The notes: generated by a model from the sequence alone, not told the origin. 64,000 nucleotides of DNA from Variovorax sp. OK212 (GCF_900112425.1 NZ_FOLP01000003.1:372001-436000), one strand, 5' to 3'. Numbered from the stretch's first letter, positions 42,321 through 51,732 are shown. A program made the numbers and translations.

Positions 42321-43049
42321 GTGGGCACCACCGTCGGCAACAGAAGCTACGCCATCATCGGCGGCACATCGGGCATGGGATTCGCACTTGCGCAGCAACT
42401 GGTCGCGCGCGGCGACCGCGTGCTGCTTGGCGGGCGGTCGCGCGAGAAGGCCGACGCGGCCGTGCAAAAGCTCGGCCCGCTCGGCCCGCTCGCCACGGCG
42501 CGCACGGTGGACGCCAGGGAGCGCGCCTCCATCGCCGCGTTCTTCGAGGGTGCCGGCCCGCTCGCCGGTCTCTTCACACCGGGCTCGGTCAATCACTCGG
42601 TGTCGTTCCGCGAAGACACGCAGGCGCAGGCCGAGGCCGTGTTCCAGGCCAAGTTCTGGGGCCAGTACTGGGCGGTGCATGCCGCGTTGCCGCACCTGGC
42701 GCCCGATGCGGCGGTGGTGCTGATGTCTGGCGCGGCCTCGGTGAGGCCCATCGGCGCGCCGGCCTATGCGGCCTGCAACGCCGCCGTCGAAGGCCTGGCC
42801 CGCGCGCTGGCGCTGGAGCTCGCCCCCATTCGCGTGAACTGCGTGTCGCCCGGCACCATCGACAGCGAGCTGTGGCGCCACAAGCCCGCCGAGGTGTACG
42901 ACGCGGTGGGCAAGACCTGGGAGAAGCTCACGCTCAACCGCCGCCTGGGTACCGTGCACGAGGCCGCGGGCGCGGCGCTGTTCCTGCTGGACAACGCCAA
43001 CATGAACGGCTCGACGATCTATGTCGACGGCGGCTACACGCTGCGCTGA
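42321..43049 (+). CDS. SDR family oxidoreductase (YxxxN variant)
   Basis: A 242-aa Rossmann-fold protein with GTG start (AAGG seven bases upstream). The cofactor motif GGTSGMGFA is near 14-22, the Ser is in VLMSGAASV near 133, and the catalytic motif reads YAACN, so the usual Lys is Asn. This variant is known in part of the SDR family and may use a different proton relay. Divergent from a LysR gene that is likely its regulator. The substrate is unknown. Confidence 0.83.
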   Translation: MGTTVGNRSYAIIGGTSGMGFALAQQLVARGDRVLLGGRSREKADAAVQKLGPLGPLATARTVDARERASIAAFFEGAGPLAGLFTPGSVNHSVSFREDTQAQAEAVFQAKFWGQYWAVHAALPHLAPDAAVVLMSGAASVRPIGAPAYAACNAAVEGLARALALELAPIRVNCVSPGTIDSELWRHKPAEVYDAVGKTWEKLTLNRRLGTVHEAAGAALFLLDNANMNGSTIYVDGGYTLR

Positions 43050-43160
43050 CACCGGAAGAACGCATCGACGAAAAACGGATAAGCAAACGCGAAATCCGGC
43101 GTTCCGCGCGCGCGGTGTTGCGGGCCCAATCACGGGTTCCCTTGCTTCCCGCGCCGCACC

Positions 43161-44231
43161 TTGTCCGCCCCTATCTCCCCCAAGCGCCTCGGCTTCTTCA
43201 GCCGCCTGCTCGACGACACCACCGCCGGCGAACGCTACCGCCTCGTGGCCGAGCAGATCGCCCATGCCGAAGCACACGGCTTCGATTCCGCGTGGGTCGC
43301 GCAGCATCATTTCCATGAACACGAGGGCGGCCTGCCGTCGCCCTTCGTCTTCCTGGCCTACGTGGCCTCGCGCACGCGGCGCATCCGCCTGGGCACGGGC
43401 ATCGTCACCTTGCCGCTGGAGAACGCGGTGCGCGCGGCCGAAGACGCCGCCGTGCTCGACCTGCTCTCGGGCGGCCGGCTCGAGGTGGGCGTGGGCACGG
43501 GCGGCACGCCCGAATCGTTCGCGGCCTTCGGGCTCGACGGCAACGACCGCCCGGCACTGTTCGCGCGGCAGCTCGACGCGGTGCGCGCCGCATGGGCCGG
43601 CCAGCCGCTGGCCGGCGGCGACACGCTGTACCCGGCGGCTTCGCAGTTGCTCGGCCGCATCTGGCAAGCCACGTTCTCGGTGAGCGGCGGTACGCGGGCA
43701 GGGCAGGCGGGCGACGGGCTGATGCTGTCGCGCACGCAGCCGCGCCCCGTCGATGCGCTCGGCGCCACGCTCGCGGACATCCAGAACCCGATCGTCGATG
43801 CCTACCTGGCCGCGTTGCCGCCCGGCCGCGCGCCGCGCATCGTGGGCTCGCGCAGCGTGTTCGTGGCCGACACCCGCCAGGAGGCACTGCGCCTGGCGGA
43901 CATCGGCCTGCGCCGCTCGGCCGCGCGCTTCGCCGCATCGGGGCAGGCCGGCCTCGCCGACCGCGCGGGGCCGCACGCCTCGCTCGAACAGCTCATTGCC
44001 GCGTACGACGTGCACGTCGGCGCGCCCGACGACGTCATTGCCTCGCTGCGCGCCGACAGCACGCTCGCGCGCGTGACCGACCTGGTGTGCCAGGTGCACT
44101 CGGTCGACCCGCCGCACGAGGCGATCCTGCGCTCCATCGAACTGACTGCCACCGTCGTTGCGCCGGCCCTGGGCTGGGTGCGCGACGCGGCGGCCGACCT
44201 TTCACCTCCACCACTTCTCAAGGCCGCATGA
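43161..44231 (+). CDS. LLM-class monooxygenase, KPN_01858-type
   Basis: A 356-aa luciferase-like flavin enzyme with a TTG start at 43161; no ATG is available upstream. Segments KRLGFFSRLLDD near 8, FDSAWVAQHHFHEHEGGLPSP near 41 and RIRLGTGIVTLPLENAVRAAE near 72 are typical of the KPN_01858 subfamily. It is followed by the CMD and AhpD-like genes, the fixed triad in which this subfamily occurs. It probably oxygenates an unknown sulfur or nitrogen compound. Confidence 0.8.
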   Translation: MSAPISPKRLGFFSRLLDDTTAGERYRLVAEQIAHAEAHGFDSAWVAQHHFHEHEGGLPSPFVFLAYVASRTRRIRLGTGIVTLPLENAVRAAEDAAVLDLLSGGRLEVGVGTGGTPESFAAFGLDGNDRPALFARQLDAVRAAWAGQPLAGGDTLYPAASQLLGRIWQATFSVSGGTRAGQAGDGLMLSRTQPRPVDALGATLADIQNPIVDAYLAALPPGRAPRIVGSRSVFVADTRQEALRLADIGLRRSAARFAASGQAGLADRAGPHASLEQLIAAYDVHVGAPDDVIASLRADSTLARVTDLVCQVHSVDPPHEAILRSIELTATVVAPALGWVRDAAADLSPPPLLKAA

Positions 44232-44875
44232 ACGCCGTTGCTTCTTCTCCTGTTCCGGACATGATCGACCAGCTGGTCGGCATCGCGCCCGGCGATTCCC
44301 TCGACGCCATTCGCGCCCAGCGCGGGCAGGCACGCACGAATGCGCAGCACAGCTACCTGTCGCTCTTCGCGCCCGCGCCACCGGTGTTCGGACATTTCGA
44401 GATCGCCGACCGGTTCGCCCTGGCCGTGTTCGTCGCCGGGCTGCACGGCCAGGCCGACGTGGCGCACTTCTATGCAGAGCGCCATGCAGAGCGGCTGGCC
44501 GGGCAGGGCGCACGCGCCAGCGTGGCCGATGCCATTGCGGCCGAGGTGAAGCGCGGCATCACGCAAGGCCCGTACGGGCGCTATCCGTCGGGCCCGCTGA
44601 GCGCCGAGGACACCGCGGGCCCTTCGTATGCGGTGGGCGACGCGCAACGCGAAGCGTTGGGAGGCCGGCTTGCCGCCGCCCTGGCGCATGCGCACCTGCT
44701 CGTGTTTCACCCGCGCGATGCGAGCCCGGCCGCGCTGCAGGCGCTGCTGGCCGCGGGCTGGACGAGCACCGAAGTCGTGACGCTGTCGCAGCTCGTGTCT
44801 TTCCTGGCCTTCCAGATCCGTGTCGTCACCGGCCTGAAGGCACTGGCGCAACGCCCCGCAACCTCCATCGCCTGA
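44228..44875 (+). CDS. CMD domain protein, Avi_7170-type
   Basis: A 215-aa carboxymuconolactone-decarboxylase-fold protein, overlapping the upstream stop (ATGA). It is helical throughout and has DRFALAVFVAGLHGQADVAHFY near 57-78 but no CxxC pair, unlike the next gene. Family members with this neighbourhood are probably partners of the AhpD-like protein that follows six bases later. Confidence 0.78.
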   Translation: MNAVASSPVPDMIDQLVGIAPGDSLDAIRAQRGQARTNAQHSYLSLFAPAPPVFGHFEIADRFALAVFVAGLHGQADVAHFYAERHAERLAGQGARASVADAIAAEVKRGITQGPYGRYPSGPLSAEDTAGPSYAVGDAQREALGGRLAAALAHAHLLVFHPRDASPAALQALLAAGWTSTEVVTLSQLVSFLAFQIRVVTGLKALAQRPATSIA

Positions 44876-44880
44876 ACGCC

Positions 44881-45495
44881 ATGACGACCGAATCGACCCT
44901 GACGCACCCCGACAACGCGCACCCGAACGCCTTCACGCAAGCCCAGCTCGAATGGCTGCCCTGGCTGGCGCCGCTGCCCGAGGCCGAACTGACCGAACGC
45001 CATCTCGCCGGGCTGGTGGACGCATCGCGTGCCAAGTCGCCGTACTTCCGCCTGCTGGCGCGCGACCCCGACATCCTGCGCACACGCACGCTCACCGACA
45101 AGGACATCTTCTACAACCCCGAGGCCGGCCTGCCGCGCGCCGAGCGCGAACTGTCGGCCGCGGCGGCTTCGCGTTTCAACGGTTGCATCTATTGCGCGTC
45201 GGTGCATGCGCGTTTCGCCTCGCACTTCTCTCACCGCACGCAAGACGTGCAGCGCCTGCTCGACGAGGGCGTGAGCGCCGACCTGGGCGAGCGCTGGAAC
45301 GCCATCGTTGCCGCGTCGGTCGCGCTGTCGGCCACGCCGCCGGCCTTCGGCGTGTCGCACATCGACAGCCTGCGCGCGCAGGGACTCGACGACCTCGCCA
45401 TTGCGGACGTGATCCACGGCGCGGCCTTCTTCAACTGGGCCAACCGCTTGATGCTGTCGCTGGGCGAGCCGCAGGCCGGCGCCGTTGGCCAGTAA
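44881..45495 (+). CDS. Alkylhydroperoxidase-like protein, Avi_7169-type
   Basis: A 204-aa AhpD-fold protein. The redox motif GCIYCASVHARF lies near 98-109 with CxxC and a following His, as in AhpD peroxidases. It is six bases downstream of the CMD gene. It may remove peroxide or reduce a disulfide made by the flavin monooxygenase of the same operon. Confidence 0.83.
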   Translation: MTTESTLTHPDNAHPNAFTQAQLEWLPWLAPLPEAELTERHLAGLVDASRAKSPYFRLLARDPDILRTRTLTDKDIFYNPEAGLPRAERELSAAAASRFNGCIYCASVHARFASHFSHRTQDVQRLLDEGVSADLGERWNAIVAASVALSATPPAFGVSHIDSLRAQGLDDLAIADVIHGAAFFNWANRLMLSLGEPQAGAVGQ

Positions 45496-45594
45496 CGGGC
45501 TGGCGGTGCGACCTGCGGTAGCGCATGCCGATACCGCCCGTCTTCGGCCACCGGCATGCCGCGGAAATGAAGGATGCTCGGGCGTCTCCCGAGA

Positions 45595-45630
45595 ATTCCG
45601 ACACTCCCGACGTTCCCGACATTCCCGAAA
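45595..45630. repeat. Four tandem copies of a 9-bp unit
   Basis: Units ATTCCGACA, CTCCCGACG, TTCCCGACA and TTCCCGAAA lie just before the alpha/beta hydrolase gene, in frame with a possible N-terminal extension of it. Confidence 0.75.
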
Positions 45631-45650
45631 AATCCACACAGGCCAACCCC

Positions 45651-46229
45651 ATGAACGTGGTCCTCGTACACGGCATCTTCAACAACGGCTCGGTCTTCAA
45701 GCGCATGGTGCGGGCGCTCGAAGCGGCCGGACATCGATGCTGGACGCCGTCGCTGCGGCCGGCCGACGGCCGCACCGGCATCCATGACCTGGCCTGCAAG
45801 CTGAAGGCGTACATCGACGCGCATCTGGCGCCCGACGTACCGGTGGCGATCGTCGGCTTCAGCATGGGCTGCATCGTTGCGCGCCAGTACATCCAGGTGC
45901 TGGGCGGCATGGCGCGCACGGCCGCGCTCTTCGCCATTGCCGGGCCGCACGACGGCACCGTGCTGGCCTACGCCTACCCCGGCCAGGGCGCGCGGGACAT
46001 GCGGCCGGGGAGCTCGTTGCTCGAGAACCTGAAGCGCACAGAAGACCGTCTGGACGGCCTGGAGCTCTTCGTGTACTGGACTTCGCTGGACGTCACCATC
46101 GTGCCGGCCGCAAGCAGCAACTGGCGGCTCGGGGCCGGCAGCCTCGATGCGCGCGCGTGGCTGCATCGGCTCATGCCGGGCAATGCGAAGGTCTGCGCCG
46201 ACATCACGCGGCGCGTGTGCGCGCTGTGA
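45651..46229 (+). CDS. Small alpha/beta hydrolase
   Basis: A 192-aa cytoplasmic hydrolase of the permease/lipase-like class. It begins with the first strand MNVVLVHGIFNNG, has the nucleophile elbow GFSMG near 64-68 and a His near the C-terminus (WLHRLMPGN). An upstream in-frame ATG would add a short Pro/Asp-rich tail encoded by the 9-bp repeat, but the ATG at 45651 begins the fold. The substrate is unknown. Confidence 0.75.
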   Translation: MNVVLVHGIFNNGSVFKRMVRALEAAGHRCWTPSLRPADGRTGIHDLACKLKAYIDAHLAPDVPVAIVGFSMGCIVARQYIQVLGGMARTAALFAIAGPHDGTVLAYAYPGQGARDMRPGSSLLENLKRTEDRLDGLELFVYWTSLDVTIVPAASSNWRLGAGSLDARAWLHRLMPGNAKVCADITRRVCAL

Positions 46230-46259
46230 CTTCGCGTCGCTGCCGCAGCGGCGTGGGGC

Positions 46260-46466
46260 TCACTCCAGCGTGAACCCGATCTTCAGCGACACCTGCCAGT
46301 GCGCGATCTTGCCGTCGACCACGTGCCCGCGCGTTTCGGTCACCGTGAACCACTGGATGTTGCGCACCGTCTCGTGCGCCTTGGCGATGGCGGTCTGCAC
46401 GGCGTCCTCGATGCTGGTGGGGGAGGAGCCCGTCAGCTCCAGCGATTTGTAGACGTGGTTGGACAT
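46260..46466 (-). CDS. Dodecin flavin-binding protein
   Basis: A 68-aa protein with the whole dodecin sequence pattern: [33 protein letters not shown] with the flavin-stacking Trp, and [13 protein letters not shown] at the C-terminus. AAGGAGA lies about nine bases before the ATG. Twelve copies form a hollow shell that stores FMN or riboflavin in the cytoplasm, which fits a window with many flavin enzymes. Confidence 0.92.
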   Translation of the reverse strand: MSNHVYKSLELTGSSPTSIEDAVQTAIAKAHETVRNIQWFTVTETRGHVVDGKIAHWQVSLKIGFTLE

Positions 46467-46536
46467 GGGGTGGGTCTCCTTGGCATGGATGGACGAAAGG
46501 GGCCGGGGCCCCGGAAAACATCGTAGTCCTGTTGGC

Positions 46537-47694
46537 TCAATGCACGAAGCCGCCTTTGACGAAACGCACGGGTTCGGCGTCCATGCGGGCGATGAGCGCG
46601 CCCAGGCCGTCCGCCGGCAGGGCGCGGGCATCGGCCCGGGCGGGCGGGTCGGTGCGGCACAGCAGGTCGTCGTCGCTCCACGCACCCTTGCCGGGCTCGC
46701 CGCGCGCGCGCAGCCAGCCGTCGCGGTCGACGATCAGCTGCGTGCCCGCGAGCCGGTCGGTCGCGGCGATGAGCGAGAACGCAGACCAGGCCGCGGCGGA
46801 GCCGGCCACGCAGTCGCCCGCGGCCGGTGCGGTTGCCGCCTGCAGGAACACGGTGACCATGCGCGGGTCTTCGAGCGGGCGCTCGCCGCCGGCCGCGACG
46901 ATGCGCAGGCGCTGCCCGCGCCAGCTGCTCAGCAGGCGCGGCGGCCGGCCCTTGCATTGCACCGTCACGTCGGGCGGCGCGATGGGCTGGGTCCACAGGC
47001 CGGCCGCGCGCAGACTTTCGCCGGCGCCTTGGGCCTTCATGAAATCGATCAGCGCCCAGGCGTCTTCGTCGCGCAGCGCGGCGCCGAAGCCCGGCATGGT
47101 GGGCGCGCCGCGCCGGTCGCGCATGCCGTTCAGCACGTGCCAGAGCACGTCGCCATCGGCGCGCCGCCACAGCAGCGGCCCCGAGAGATTGGGCGGCCAC
47201 ACGGGTTGCGACGCGGCCAGCGGGCCCTGGCCGCGCCCGTCGGTGCCGTGGCAGGCCACGCACTGTGCGGCGTAGAGCACGCGCCCGCGCTCGATGCTGT
47301 CGGCGGTGAAGCCCGTGGGCGACTTCTGGAAGCTCGTGGGGTACGCGGGCACCAGCACCACGTGGGCCTCGGGCCAGGGCGCGGCCACGGCCAGCAAGGT
47401 GGCCAGCCCCACCAGCCCCACCAGCCCGATGCGGCCGCGGCGCCACGCCAGCGCAAGCAGCAACACCAGCACCGCCGCCGCGACCAGCAGCACCGTGAGC
47501 CCGAGCCGGCGCGCCTGGCCGAGGTCGATCAGCAGGTTCTCGCCCGACAGGCGCTGCGCCCACGGCCAGGCGGGCTGGCCATGCGCGTGCGCAACCAGCC
47601 TCAGCGCGTCGAGCAGGCGAAGCAGTTGCAGCTGGGCGCCTTGCAGCAGGCCGATCAGCAGGTTGAGCCAATCGGCCTCGGGGGCGCCGTTCAT
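46537..47694 (-). CDS. Membrane-anchored c-type cytochrome
   Basis: A 385-aa protein. Two hydrophobic segments (about 64-84 and 88-108) anchor it; a class I cytochrome c domain follows with the haem motif CVACHG near 143 and a distal Met in MPGFG near 198. The last 150 residues form a soluble domain with Cys pairs that resembles no known family. It lies 37 bases after the ABC ATPase gene on the same strand, but a functional link is unclear. It may serve as an electron acceptor in the periplasm. Confidence 0.75.
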   Translation of the reverse strand: MNGAPEADWLNLLIGLLQGAQLQLLRLLDALRLVAHAHGQPAWPWAQRLSGENLLIDLGQARRLGLTVLLVAAAVLVLLLALAWRRGRIGLVGLVGLATLLAVAAPWPEAHVVLVPAYPTSFQKSPTGFTADSIERGRVLYAAQCVACHGTDGRGQGPLAASQPVWPPNLSGPLLWRRADGDVLWHVLNGMRDRRGAPTMPGFGAALRDEDAWALIDFMKAQGAGESLRAAGLWTQPIAPPDVTVQCKGRPPRLLSSWRGQRLRIVAAGGERPLEDPRMVTVFLQAATAPAAGDCVAGSAAAWSAFSLIAATDRLAGTQLIVDRDGWLRARGEPGKGAWSDDDLLCRTDPPARADARALPADGLGALIARMDAEPVRFVKGGFVH

Positions 47695-47731
47695 GGCGTC
47701 CGCGCCGTCCGCGCCGTGCGCTGCGCCATCG

Positions 47732-48532
47732 TCACCACGTGGCGTCGAGTCCCAGGTGCTTCAACGCTTCATGCCGCAGCGCGGCCAGCCGCGCGTCGCC
47801 GCGGTGGCGCGGGTAGGGCAGGTCGACCACGATCTCCGCCGCAATGCGCGCCGGCCGGTCGCTCAGCACGATCACGCGGTTGGCGAGGAACAGCGCTTCT
47901 TCCACGTCGTGCGTGACCAGCAGCGCCGAGAAGCCCGCGCGCTGCCACAGGTTGACCAGCTCGCTCTGCATGGCGATGCGCGTGAGCGAGTCGAGCTTGC
48001 CCAGCGGTTCGTCGAGCACCAGCAGCTGCGGGTCGTTCACCAGCGCGCGCGCCAGCGCCACGCGCTGCGCCATGCCGCCCGAGAGGTGATGCGGAAAAGC
48101 CTTGGCGAAGTCGCTCAGGCCCACGAGCTTGAGCGCCTCGTCGACGCGGGCACGTTGTTCCTTGAGCACGCCGCGCGCCTGCAGGCCCAGCGCCACGTTG
48201 TCCCACACGCTGCGCCAGGGGTAGAGCGTCGGGTCCTGGAAGACGACGATGCGCGACGGGTCGGGCCGCGTGATGGGCTCGCCGTTCTGCGTGATCGTGC
48301 CGGTGGTGGCGGGCTCCAGCCCGGCCACCAGGCGCAGCAGCGTCGACTTGCCGCAGCCGCTGGGCCCCAGCAGCGCGACGAACTCGCCGGGGCGCACCTG
48401 CAGGTCGATGCCGTCGAGCACCTGCAGCACGCCGCCGGACACCTCGAACCAGTGGCTGACACCCTTGATGTCGATCTGCGCGCCGCGCGTGACCTCGGGT
48501 GCAGGCGAAGAAGAATGCACGGCGTTCACCAT
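47732..48532 (-). CDS. ABC transporter ATPase, taurine/sulfonate/nitrate type
   Basis: A 266-aa ATPase. Walker A GPSGCGKST covers residues 56-64, the Q loop VVFQDPTLYPW is near 95-105, signature LSGGMAQR near 150 and Walker B LLVLDEPLGKLD near 170. The close match to SsuB and TauB indicates import of an oxyanion such as a sulfonate. Its start overlaps the permease stop by seven bases. Confidence 0.88.
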   Translation of the reverse strand: MVNAVHSSSPAPEVTRGAQIDIKGVSHWFEVSGGVLQVLDGIDLQVRPGEFVALLGPSGCGKSTLLRLVAGLEPATTGTITQNGEPITRPDPSRIVVFQDPTLYPWRSVWDNVALGLQARGVLKEQRARVDEALKLVGLSDFAKAFPHHLSGGMAQRVALARALVNDPQLLVLDEPLGKLDSLTRIAMQSELVNLWQRAGFSALLVTHDVEEALFLANRVIVLSDRPARIAAEIVVDLPYPRHRGDARLAALRHEALKHLGLDATW

Positions 48533-49635
48533 TTCACGGTTCCCTTCTGCCACGACAGCACGCGGTCGCGCACCTTGAACAGCAGCGTGATGAGGCCCGA
48601 GCACAGCGCCGCCATGACGAACAGCGCCGCGTACATGTTGGCGTAGGCGGCCCAGCCCTGCGCCCACTGCAGGTACCAGCCCAGCCCGGCCTTCACGCCC
48701 ATCATCTCGGCCGTGATCAGCACCGAGAACGACGCACCCAGGCCCATGAACAGGCCGACGAACACCTGCGGCAAGGCCGCCGGAATCGCCACGCGCAGCA
48801 CCAGGAAGCGCTCCGACGCCCCCAGCGTGCGCGCCACGTCGTAGTAGCTCTTGTGGACCGAGGCCACGCCCGACCACGTCAGCACCGCCACCGGAAAGAA
48901 GGTGGCCAGCCCCACGAGGAACACCGCCGCCACGTAGCTCGAAGGCGCGAAGAAGAAGGCCAGCGGCAGCAGCGCCGACGCGGGCACCGGCCCGAGAAAG
49001 CGCAGCAGCGGATGCACCCAGTACCCCGCGATGCGCGACCAGCCGATCGACACGCCCGTGAAGAAACCCACCAGCGCGCCCAGCACGAAGCCGTTGGCCA
49101 GCAGCCGCAGCGAGTACGCGGTCGACAGGCCCAGGCGCCGCCAGTCTTCGTGAAGCACGTCGATCAGGCTTTGCGGCGGCGCGAAGAAGGGCGAGGGCAG
49201 CACGCCGAGCTTGGCGGTCGCGACTTCCCACACCGCGAACACGGCGGCCAGCGCCACCAGCCATTGCCCGGCGGGCCGCAGCGTGTGCGACACCTTGCCG
49301 GCGCGCGCGCCGAGCAGCGCAACGGCCAGCAGCAGGGCGGCGACCACCAGCGTGGCAATGCCGAATTCTTCGGTGAAGGCCCAGTCGCTGAAGCCGACCG
49401 CCTTGTTCGGCCACAGCAGCGTGAGCAGGCCCAGCGCCAGCCACGCGGCGGACGCGAGCAGGCCCGTGGGCCAGATGCCCGTGACGCCGGAGGGCGCTGC
49501 GGGCCGCAGCGTGACGGTCCCGGAGACCTTCGCAGGCGCACGCGGCCGGGGCGCGGGCGCTTCGTTATGGCGCCCCAAGGGCGCGTCACCGTGGCGCCCC
49601 AGGGGCGCGTCGAGCACTTGTTCTGCGGTCGTCAT
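48526..49635 (-). CDS. ABC transporter permease, taurine/sulfonate type
   Basis: A 369-aa membrane protein with a Pro-rich cytoplasmic N-terminus (about 50 residues, two copies of DAPLGRH), two extra spans (about 57-75 and 93-112) and then the six-span SsuC-like core. The EAA loop DVARTLGASERFLVLRVAIP is near 270. It starts in an ATGA overlap with the binding-protein gene. The extra N-terminal spans make it longer than SsuC (about 260). Confidence 0.87.
   Translation of the reverse strand: MTTAEQVLDAPLGRHGDAPLGRHNEAPAPRPRAPAKVSGTVTLRPAAPSGVTGIWPTGLLASAAWLALGLLTLLWPNKAVGFSDWAFTEEFGIATLVVAALLLAVALLGARAGKVSHTLRPAGQWLVALAAVFAVWEVATAKLGVLPSPFFAPPQSLIDVLHEDWRRLGLSTAYSLRLLANGFVLGALVGFFTGVSIGWSRIAGYWVHPLLRFLGPVPASALLPLAFFFAPSSYVAAVFLVGLATFFPVAVLTWSGVASVHKSYYDVARTLGASERFLVLRVAIPAALPQVFVGLFMGLGASFSVLITAEMMGVKAGLGWYLQWAQGWAAYANMYAALFVMAALCSGLITLLFKVRDRVLSWQKGTVKW
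49568..49615. repeat. Two tandem copies of a 24-bp unit in the permease gene
   Basis: Two 24-base units beginning TGGCGCCCCAAGGGCGCGTC encode the repeated DAPLGRH segment at the N-terminus of the permease. Each unit also contains a GC-rich palindrome. Confidence 0.75.
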
Positions 49636-50648
49636 GCCAGCACGTCCAGCGACACGTGGTTGGCGAAGCGGGCCACGTCGGTGCTCTTCTTCAGGATGCC
49701 CGCGTTGCGGAAGTCGGTGGCGAAGGCCTCGACCTCGTTGCGCAGCGCCTTGCCAGCCGGGTGGTGCTTGTAGGTGAGCTCGGCCAGCAGCTTCTGCAGG
49801 TCGTCGAGCGGCACCTTGGGCGCGTACTTCGAATAGATCTTCGCGGCCTCGTTCGGGTTTTCCGACACGTAGTCCGACGCCTGCGCCAGCGCGCGCACCA
49901 CGGCGGCGGCGCGCGGCTTGTCGTTGCGCGCCAGTTCGCCGCGCGCGCCGACGATGCAGCACAGCCGCTCGGCGTACTCGCCCTTGGCGCTGTTGGCCAG
50001 CTCGGTGAACACGCCCGGGTTGCGCTTCTCGATGAGGAACACGTTCGGGTCGCCGTCGGCAATGGCGTGGACCTCGCCCTTCTTCACGGCCACGTCGAGC
50101 AGGTCGGCGGGGTACACGCGCCAGTCGACGTCCTTGTCGATGTCGATGCCGCGCTTCGCAAGGTGAATGGCATAGAACTGCCGGGCCGGGCTGTTCAGGT
50201 CGGCCACGCCGATGGTCTTGCCCTTGAGGCTGGCCACGTCGGTGGTCACGCCCGCGGCCTTGGCGCCGATCAGGCGCAGGCAGCCGCCGTGCACGCTGCC
50301 CACCACCTTCACGTCGAAACCCGCCTCCAGCGGCTTCACCCAGCGGTGGATGAGCCCCACGCCCACGTCGGCCTTGCCGGTGGCCAGCGCCTCCAGCAAC
50401 TGGTCGGACGAGCCGGCCCAGTTCAGCAGCTCCACGTCGAGCCCGTTCTTCTCGAAGAAGCCGCGCTCCAGCGCCACCGGCACGGGCGCCAGGCAGAAGC
50501 CCGCCTGGCTCCAGGCGAAGGTGAGCTTGCGCGGCTGCGACCAGGCCGACGCGCCCAGCAGCGCGGCCGAGCCGACCACCGCGGCGGCGGCGCCGGCCTG
50601 CAGCACGCTGCGGCGCGAGGGTGGCAAGTGATCGAAGGGAACGGTCAT
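49632..50648 (-). CDS. ABC transporter substrate-binding protein, taurine/sulfonate type
   Basis: A 338-aa exported protein with a Tat-like signal (PPSRRSVLQAG, then an Ala-rich stretch ending GASAWSQ). The fold core is KLTFAWSQAGFCLAPVPVALE near 42, LATGKADVGVG near 88 and GKTIGVADLNSPARQ near 145. GGAG is about nine bases before the ATG. It is the first gene of the transporter operon, divergent in function from the LysR gene upstream on the same strand. Confidence 0.85.
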   Translation of the reverse strand: MTVPFDHLPPSRRSVLQAGAAAAVVGSAALLGASAWSQPRKLTFAWSQAGFCLAPVPVALERGFFEKNGLDVELLNWAGSSDQLLEALATGKADVGVGLIHRWVKPLEAGFDVKVVGSVHGGCLRLIGAKAAGVTTDVASLKGKTIGVADLNSPARQFYAIHLAKRGIDIDKDVDWRVYPADLLDVAVKKGEVHAIADGDPNVFLIEKRNPGVFTELANSAKGEYAERLCCIVGARGELARNDKPRAAAVVRALAQASDYVSENPNEAAKIYSKYAPKVPLDDLQKLLAELTYKHHPAGKALRNEVEAFATDFRNAGILKKSTDVARFANHVSLDVLA

Positions 50649-50742
50649 CGGGGCTTCTCCACCGGAATATTGGAAGCACCGAGTGTTGGCGCGCGCTGCA
50701 CGCGCGGCCAACGAATGAATGCGGCTATGGATATGCGCGCAG

Positions 50743-51660
50743 CTACTTTCTTGCCGCGCCGAAGCTCTCCACCAGGAACCCGACGATGGCCTGCACGCGC
50801 GCCGTGCGACCCTTGCGGTTGGGCACCAGCAGCGTGACCGGGGCGCTGTCGAACTGCCAGTCGGCCAGCACCCGCACCAGCGTGCCGCGCGCCACGGCCT
50901 CGGCCGCGTCCCACTCGGAGCGCAGCACCAGCCCCATGCCCTGCTCGGCCCACTGGCGCGCCACGGCGCCGTCGTTGGTCACGTAGGCGGGCGAGATGCG
51001 CAGGGTTTCGCGGGCGGCGGCGCGCTTGCCGGCACCGGCCTTCGCGGGGCGCAGGTGCCACAGCGTCACGTCTTCGTCGTTCTCGCGGATGCAGATGCAG
51101 TCGTGCGCCATCACGTCGCGCGGCACGCGGGGCGTGCCGCGCTGCCGCAGGTAGTCGGGGCTGGCGCACAGCCAGCGCTCGTTGGCGCTCAGCGTGCGCG
51201 CCACCCACGAAGAGTCGCGCACCGCGCCGATGTGGATCACCGCGTCGGCGTCGTGCCGGTCGGGCCAGGGCGTTTCGCGCAGGTCGAGCTGCATGTGCAG
51301 GCCCGGGTGCAGCCGCGCGAAGCGCACCAGCATCGGCGCGATGTATTGCCTCCCGTAGCCGAACGGCGCCGCGATGCGCAGCGTGCCCGTGAGCCGCTGG
51401 TCGTCGCGCTGCATCGATTCGCGCAGGCCTTCGATCTGGCCGAGCAGCGCGGCGGCCTCGCGCGCGAAGCGTTCGCCCTCGGGCGTGAGGCTCAGGCGCC
51501 GCGCGGTGCGGGTGGCCAGCGAGAGGCCCAGCGCGGCCTCCAGCTTGCGCAGGCGCATCGACAGCGCGGGCGGCGTCACGTCCAGCGCGCGGGCCGCGGC
51601 GCTCAGCGAGGGCTCGCGCAGAAGGGCGGCGGCGAGCTGCATGTCTTCGATCTGGATCAT
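50743..51660 (-). CDS. LysR-type regulator
   Basis: A 305-aa regulator with an N-terminal winged helix (about 5-62; LREPSLSAAARALDVTPPALSMRLRKLE) and an effector domain from about 90. It is divergent from the HAD/Bug/aldolase operon and shares a 72-base intergenic region with it, so that operon is its likely target. It also lies upstream of the sulfonate-type transporter on the same strand. Confidence 0.88.
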   Translation of the reverse strand: MIQIEDMQLAAALLREPSLSAAARALDVTPPALSMRLRKLEAALGLSLATRTARRLSLTPEGERFAREAAALLGQIEGLRESMQRDDQRLTGTLRIAAPFGYGRQYIAPMLVRFARLHPGLHMQLDLRETPWPDRHDADAVIHIGAVRDSSWVARTLSANERWLCASPDYLRQRGTPRVPRDVMAHDCICIRENDEDVTLWHLRPAKAGAGKRAAARETLRISPAYVTNDGAVARQWAEQGMGLVLRSEWDAAEAVARGTLVRVLADWQFDSAPVTLLVPNRKGRTARVQAIVGFLVESFGAARK

Positions 51661-51674
51661 TAACTTGCGCTTAA
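51660..51674. promoter_or_regulatory. Candidate LysR-type binding site
   Basis: TTAA-(7)-TTAA, a T-N11-A palindrome that overlaps the LysR start codon in the 72-base divergent intergenic region. This is the expected place for an autoregulatory site. Confidence 0.4.
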
Positions 51675-51732
51675 CGATTGATGAGCGCGCATTGAAGCAC
51701 AAACAGGGTCTGCGAACGTAGAGTCCACGGCC

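Noticed and set aside
39810..44117. A 1435-codon minus-strand ORF across the LysR, SDR and LLM genes
   Set aside because: Only the last 241 codons (AlgF-like) are real; the rest is antisense or out-of-frame to recognised genes on both strands.
46234..46250. Short GC hairpin between the alpha/beta hydrolase and dodecin genes
   Set aside because: The stem is only about five pairs with no U-run, so it is not listed as a terminator.
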